A stretch of 10,708 nucleotides of DNA from an uncultured Clostridia bacterium (GTDB taxonomy: Bacteria > Bacillota > Clostridia > Oscillospirales > Acutalibacteraceae), in assembly GCA_947623215.1 (NCBI GenBank), contig CANQGN010000039.1:1-10708 (forward strand). Reading direction: 5' to 3'. The position numbers and the translations under genes are program-made. Under the pieces are notes generated by a model, which did not search any database, had not been told where the DNA came from, and saw only the letters and a program-made list of their open reading frames with translations. This document shows, one piece after another, positions 7,294-10,708 of this stretch. The number at the start of each line of letters is the position of its first letter. The stretch's first letter is position 1.

Positions 7294-7320
7294 AGCGAGG
7301 GGCGGGCATCCGCCCCCGCT
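7294..7320 (+). promoter_or_regulatory. GC-rich hairpin at the 5' end of the dockerin mRNA leader
   Basis: GGGGCGG (7299-7305) pairs with CCGCCCC (7310-7316) around GCAT. AGCG (7294-7297) pairs with CGCT (7317-7320), with A7298 bulged. It lies a few bases after the predicted start site. The T-rich stretch downstream (7332-7343) is not contiguous with the stem, so 5' mRNA stabilisation is as plausible as attenuation. The ribosome site AGGAGG (7348-7353) is unpaired and 7 bases from the ATG. Confidence 0.5.
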
Positions 7321-7360
7321 TTGGCGACTCTATTTTTCATTTTGAAGAGGAGGAAACATC

Positions 7361-7792
7361 ATGAAACGCTTGTTGATTTGTTTGCTTGCCGTGTTGCTGG
7401 CCGCCTCGGCGGTTGGGCCCGCCGCGCTGGCCGAAACGCAGCCCGACTGGTTGATTGGCGACCCCACCATGGACGGCGTGGTCAACGCGCAGGACGCCAT
7501 GTGGGTGCTGCATGAATCCTCCCTCAAAAAAGATTCTATCTTCATCTACTCTTACGCCTTCCCCCGCGACAACGTAGACTATGACCCCTACGAGTTTTAT
7601 TACATTGCCGGGTGCCTGCTCGTCTCGGACGTAAACGGTGACAATCTCACCAACGCCGCTGATGCGCTGCTGATTTTGCAATACGCGGTGGGCAAGCGCA
7701 CCGCCTTCCCCCGCACCGCGCTGGCAGATTTGCACGAGCGCTTCCCCAGTCTGGACAGCGATATTACCTTTAGCTGGCCGGGCGACCGGTAA
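7361..7792 (+). CDS. Small secreted protein consisting of a type I-like dockerin module
   Basis: The 143-residue protein has a clear Sec signal peptide (residues 1-24, cleavage after ALA) and then little besides two dockerin calcium-binding repeats. Repeat 1 is D34-P-T-M-D38-G-V-V-N42-A-Q-D45. Repeat 2 is D90-V-N92-G-D94-N-L-T-N98-A-A-D101, followed by ALLILQYAVGK. Both match the dockerin pattern DxNxDxxxNxxD, with Thr36 in place of Asn in the first. The linker between the repeats (about 46-89) is longer than usual and rich in aromatic residues (YSYAFPRDNVDYDPYEFYY). Dockerins bind cohesin modules of scaffoldins or cell-surface proteins. No catalytic or carbohydrate-binding domain is attached, so the protein may be a stand-alone cohesin-binding or calcium-binding factor. 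AGGAGG stands 7 bases before ATG 7361. It has its own promoter and terminator. The function is unknown. Confidence 0.8.
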   Translation: MKRLLICLLAVLLAASAVGPAALAETQPDWLIGDPTMDGVVNAQDAMWVLHESSLKKDSIFIYSYAFPRDNVDYDPYEFYYIAGCLLVSDVNGDNLTNAADALLILQYAVGKRTAFPRTALADLHERFPSLDSDITFSWPGDR

Positions 7793-7810
7793 CCCCAAAC
7801 CATAAACGAA

Positions 7811-7853
7811 CCCCCCGGCTTTTCCGCATAACGGGAAAAGCCGGGGGGATTTT
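7811..7853 (+). terminator. Strong terminator between convergent genes, probably bidirectional
   Basis: A perfect 15-bp stem (CCCCCCGGCTTTTCC at 7811-7825 with its complement at 7834-7848) has an 8-base loop and is followed by ATTTT on the plus strand. On the minus strand the stem is followed by the weaker TTCGTTTATGG. It lies between the dockerin stop and the UPF0371 stop and can serve both genes. Confidence 0.9.
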
Positions 7854-7875
7854 CATTGGGCGAAAAATCGGTTGA

Positions 7876-9360
7876 TTAAGCATGAAAGAACCGTTTGGTC
7901 TGGTAGGCGGGTTCCATGGTGAGCTCCATGCCCAGCCGCTGAAAGGTTTTGCGGTCGACCGACGAGAGAATGACCGAGGCGTGCACCTGACACCCCCGCA
8001 GCGCGCCCAGCTGCTGCATGGCAAATTCCGCCGTGGGGTTGGTGGCAGCGCCAATGGCCAGCGCCAGCAAAATTTCATCGGTATGCAGCCGGGGGTTGCG
8101 GTTGCCCAAATGGTCTACCTTTAGGTGCTGTATGGGCTGCAAAATCACAGGCGAAAGCAGGTGAATGTCGTCGTCTATATTGCCCAGCGCTTTCAGCGCG
8201 TTTAACAGCGCGGCCGAGGCCGCCCCCATAAGCGCGGAGGTTTTGCCGGTTACCAGTCGGCCGTCCGGCAGCTCTATGGCCACGGCCGGCTCGCCCGTAG
8301 CGGCCGCCTTTTCGGCCGCCGCCCCCACCACCGGGCGGTCGGCGGGGGTCAGCCCCGCCTGCTTCATCAGCAGTTCCAGCTTGCGCAGCTGCTTTTCGTC
8401 TCCCTTGCCGGTTTTCAGCGCCACCTGCCCGGCGTAGTAGCGGCGAATGATTTCGTCTTTGGCCGCCCGGCAAACCACCTCGTCGTTTACAATACACTCT
8501 CCCGCCATGTTCACCCCCATATCGGTAGGCGAGGCGTAGGGCGAGTGGCCGGCTATGCGCTCCAGCATGGCCGAAACCACCGGAAAAATCTCGACGTCGC
8601 GGTTGTAATTGACCGCCGTTTTGCCGTAGGCTTCTAAATGAAAGGGGTCTATCATGTTCACGTCGTTTAAGTCGGCAGTGGCGGCCTCGTAAGCCAAATT
8701 GACCGGGTGCTTTAAGGGCAGGTTCCAGATGGGAAAGGTCTCAAACTTGGCGTAGCCCGCCCGCACCCCCCGGCGGTAGTCGTGGTAGAGCTGCGACAAA
8801 CAGGTGGCCATTTTGCCGCTGCCCGGGCCGGGCGCGGTTACCACCACCAGCTGGCGGGTGGTCTCTATATAGTCGTTTTTGCCGTAGCCCTCGTCGCTGA
8901 CAATGCGCTCTACCTGCGAGGGGTAGCCCTCTATTACGTAATGGCGGTAAACCCGCATTCCCAGCTGCTCCAGCCGGGCCTGAAAGGCGGCGGCCGCCGG
9001 CTGCCCCTCAAAACAGGTAAGGGTTACGCTGCCCACGTACAGCCCCACGCTGCGAAAGGAGTCGACCAGCCGCAGCACGTCTTCTTCATAAGTAATGCCC
9101 AGGTCGCCCCGCACCTTGCTGCTGGCAATGGCCCCGGCGTTGATAACAATGACGATTTCGGCCTGATCCTTTAATTGCAGCAGCATTTGCAGCTTACTGT
9201 CTGGCAGAAAGCCGGGCAGCACCCGCGCGGCGTGGGTATCGTCAAACAGCTTGCCGCCGAATTCCAAGTAGAGCTTGCCGCCGAATTCGGCAATGCGGCG
9301 GCGAATCTGCTCTGACTGCGTTTGTAAATAGCGTTGGTGGTCAAATCCTATCTGCTTCAT
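7876..9360 (-). CDS. UPF0371 / DUF1846 family protein
   Basis: The 494-residue protein has the usual full length for this family, which is widespread in Firmicutes and actinobacteria and has solved structures but no established function. Family motifs are present from the N-terminus: FGGKLYLEFGGKLFDD (26-41), ARVLPGFLPDSKLQML (45-60), IVINAGAI (71-78), RGDLGITYEEDVLRLVD (84-100), VVVTAPGPGSGKMATCLSQ (172-190), FPIWNLPLKHPVNLAYEAAT (209-228), NYNRDVEIFP (251-260) and SPTDMGVNMAG (277-287). GPGSGK (178-183) looks like a P-loop but Met follows the Lys, so nucleotide binding is only a possibility. No signal peptide or membrane span is seen, so it is cytoplasmic. AGAGGAG lies 11 bases upstream of ATG 9360, and no in-frame alternative start fits better. 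It is convergent with the dockerin gene and divergent from the ABC gene. Confidence 0.9.
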   Translation of the reverse strand: MKQIGFDHQRYLQTQSEQIRRRIAEFGGKLYLEFGGKLFDDTHAARVLPGFLPDSKLQMLLQLKDQAEIVIVINAGAIASSKVRGDLGITYEEDVLRLVDSFRSVGLYVGSVTLTCFEGQPAAAAFQARLEQLGMRVYRHYVIEGYPSQVERIVSDEGYGKNDYIETTRQLVVVTAPGPGSGKMATCLSQLYHDYRRGVRAGYAKFETFPIWNLPLKHPVNLAYEAATADLNDVNMIDPFHLEAYGKTAVNYNRDVEIFPVVSAMLERIAGHSPYASPTDMGVNMAGECIVNDEVVCRAAKDEIIRRYYAGQVALKTGKGDEKQLRKLELLMKQAGLTPADRPVVGAAAEKAAATGEPAVAIELPDGRLVTGKTSALMGAASAALLNALKALGNIDDDIHLLSPVILQPIQHLKVDHLGNRNPRLHTDEILLALAIGAATNPTAEFAMQQLGALRGCQVHASVILSSVDRKTFQRLGMELTMEPAYQTKRFFHA

Positions 9361-9385
9361 GCTCTACCAATCTCCTCTGCGCCCT

Positions 9386-9414
9386 ATTTTACCAAATTTG
9401 CCGCCGCTTTACAA
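9386..9414 (-). promoter_or_regulatory. Promoter of the UPF0371 gene
   Basis: On the minus strand TTGTAA (9409-9414) and TAAAAT (9386-9391) are spaced by 17 bases, at 26 bases or more from the ATG. The leader would be short (about 20 bases). Confidence 0.7.
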
Positions 9415-9468
9415 GGGGCAGAGGAGCGGATTTTTGTTGCTTTTTCTTTTTTTCGCCCCGCTGCCCTC

Positions 9469-9496
9469 TTGACTTATGCCCGCCGTGTGCTATAAT
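9469..9496 (+). promoter_or_regulatory. Extended -10 promoter of the ABC transporter gene
   Basis: TTGACT (9469-9474) and a perfect TATAAT (9491-9496) are spaced by 16 bases, with TGC directly before the -10 box (extended -10). The start site would be near 9503. The -35 box lies 55 bases from that of the divergent UPF0371 promoter, so a single regulator bound between them could affect both. Confidence 0.85.
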
Positions 9497-9513
9497 GACC
9501 CAAACAAAACCGA

Positions 9514-9537
9514 CCCGGGCGGCCTGCCGCCGGGCCG
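9514..9537 (+). promoter_or_regulatory. GC-rich leader hairpin ahead of the ABC gene
   Basis: CCCGGGCGG (9514-9522) can pair with CCGCCGGG (9527-9534) with one bulged G. An alternative pairs CGGCC (9520-9524) with GGCCG (9533-9537). It begins about 11 bases after the predicted start site and ends at the weak ribosome site GAGGGGG (9537-9543), so it could limit translation initiation. Confidence 0.35.
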
Positions 9538-9551
9538 AGGGGGCCGTTGCC

Positions 9552-10708
9552 ATGCGCCAAGTGGATTTTGCAAACGAACAAACCGACCAATCATCGGCCG
9601 AAGTCTTTGCCGCCTCGTTCGGCCATGCCGGCAAAAGCCCCCTGCGCATTTTGCTGCGGCTTTGCCGGGGGAACTACGGCGCGCTCTTCAAATCGGTGGT
9701 GTATTACCTTTTTCAAGACAGCCCGGTGGTGGTGCTGCCCATTGTAACCGCCAACATTATTAACATCGCCACCGACCCGCGCGCCCATTCGCTGACCGAG
9801 CTGCTGCTCAACGCCGGGCTGATGGGCCTGCTGATATTGCAAAACCTGCTCACCACCTGCCTGTGCACCAAAAACCGCAGCCGGGCCATTCGCCGGGTAG
9901 AGTACGGGCTGCGCGCGGCCATGGCCGACCGGCTGCAGCGGCTTTCTATGACCTTTCATAAAGAAATGAAGTCCGGCCGGGTGCAGTCAAAAATCATGCG
10001 GGACGTAGAAAACATCGAGATTTTGGCCACCAGCCTGTTTACGGCGGTGCTCTCGATTGTGGTGCGCTTTTCGGCCGCCGTGGCGGTTACCCTTTCTAAA
10101 AGCCTGCTGGTGTTTGGCTTTTTTATGGTAACCGTGCCGGTGGCGGTGATGCTGATGATGCTCTTTCGCAAAAAGCTGATGCGGGCCAACAACGATTTTC
10201 GGCGGGAGGTAGAGACGACCTCCGCCCAGGTGATTGAAATGGTGGAGCTCACCCCCATTACCAAAGCCCACTCGCTGGAGCAAACGGCGCTGGGCCGCTT
10301 TAACCGGCAGCTGCTGCGGCTGGCGGGCAGCGGCCATTCGCTGGACTGTATAAACGCCCTGTTTGGGGCGGCCAGCTGGGTGACCTTTCAGCTTTTTCAG
10401 CTGGTTTGCCTGGCATTCAGCGGGGTGCTGGCCTACCGGCGGCTGATTGCGGTGGGCGACATTGCCCTTTACCAGTCTTACTTCGCCACCATTGTGGCGC
10501 AGGTAAGCGCCGTGATCGGCCTGCTGCCGGTGATAACCCGGGGGTTTGAGTCGGTGCGCTCCATTGGCGACATTATGTGGGCGGAGGACGTAGAAGACAA
10601 CCGCGGAAAAGAAAAAATCACCCGGCTGGCGGGTGAATTCCAATTTTGCGACGTTTCTTTTCATTACCCGGACGACGACCACCCGGTGCTAAACGGCCTG
10701 AACTTAAC
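9552..10708 (+). CDS. ABC exporter, fused membrane and ATPase type (runs off the right edge)
   Basis: The frame is open from ATG 9552 to the edge (385 codons). An N-terminal cytoplasmic stretch (1-45) precedes the transmembrane domain of a type IV exporter, with hydrophobic segments at about 47-72, 82-105, 158-180, 184-205, 268-298 and 302-328. Typical intracellular-loop motifs are LQRLSMTFHKEMKSGRVQSK (128-147), RDVENIE (150-156) and KAHSLEQTALGRF (238-250). Residues 361-385 (EFQFCDVSFHYPDDDHPVLNGLNL) are the start of the nucleotide-binding domain, with the A-loop aromatic at Tyr372. Walker A and the rest lie beyond the window. Half-transporters of this type export lipids, peptides, drugs or glycolipids as dimers, and the substrate cannot be told here. 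The ribosome site is the weak GAGGGGG at 9537-9543, 8 bases from the ATG. Confidence 0.88.
   Translation, partial: MRQVDFANEQTDQSSAEVFAASFGHAGKSPLRILLRLCRGNYGALFKSVVYYLFQDSPVVVLPIVTANIINIATDPRAHSLTELLLNAGLMGLLILQNLLTTCLCTKNRSRAIRRVEYGLRAAMADRLQRLSMTFHKEMKSGRVQSKIMRDVENIEILATSLFTAVLSIVVRFSAAVAVTLSKSLLVFGFFMVTVPVAVMLMMLFRKKLMRANNDFRREVETTSAQVIEMVELTPITKAHSLEQTALGRFNRQLLRLAGSGHSLDCINALFGAASWVTFQLFQLVCLAFSGVLAYRRLIAVGDIALYQSYFATIVAQVSAVIGLLPVITRGFESVRSIGDIMWAEDVEDNRGKEKITRLAGEFQFCDVSFHYPDDDHPVLNGLNL

Noticed and set aside
9245..9290. Repeated gccgccgaattc encoding EFGGKL twice
   Set aside because: Family members normally read FGGKLYLEFGGKL here, so it is a conserved protein feature and not a recent duplication.
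9987..10682. Antisense frame of 231 codons opposite the ABC gene
   Set aside because: The plus-strand frame carries clear exporter and nucleotide-binding-domain motifs; the antisense product has none.

Overview
The window looks like chromosomal DNA from a GC-rich, Gram-positive, Clostridia-type gut or anaerobe bacterium (probably Oscillospiraceae or Lachnospiraceae). The grounds are AAGGAG/AGGAGG ribosome sites, TTGACA/TATAAT promoters, compact intrinsic terminators, a Csp-like subtilase start typical of Clostridia, a dockerin protein and a UPF0371 (DUF1846) protein. No RNA genes, CRISPR arrays, insertion sequences or integrases are visible.

Layout, left to right. A TPR lipoprotein on the minus strand (1-321, cut by the window edge) is divergent from a long plus-strand reading frame (413-3622). 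That frame joins the first ~500 residues of a Csp-like S8 subtilase, without its catalytic-serine segment, to a flavodoxin-like domain and a DUF362 domain. Two terminators follow. A consensus promoter then drives a two-gene, translationally coupled unit: an O-antigen ligase/polymerase-type membrane protein (3785-5371) and a GH127-type beta-L-arabinofuranosidase (5368-7194). Next is a separately promoted small secreted protein that is almost only a dockerin module (7361-7792), ending at a strong terminator shared with the convergent UPF0371 gene (7876-9360, minus). A divergent promoter region (9361-9551) separates that gene from an ABC exporter (9552 onward, cut by the window edge just after its nucleotide-binding domain begins).

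The most important observation is the discontinuity near 1900-1915. The subtilase stops just before its GTS(M/V)A serine motif and continues in frame into an unrelated flavodoxin. Codon choice shifts at the same point: isoleucine is ATC:ATT:ATA = 15:8:1 before it and 3:14:1 after it. The genes to the right appear to keep the ATT-rich style. This is either a metagenomic or assembly chimera of two related genomes or a real recombination junction. If it is a chimera, 1-~1905 and ~1910-10708 should be interpreted separately.

Functionally, the right-hand part suggests surface glycan work: a polymer ligase/polymerase, an arabinofuranosidase, a dockerin protein and an exporter. Only the ligase-GH127 pair is clearly an operon. 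No candidate for a wholly new defence or mobile system is seen.
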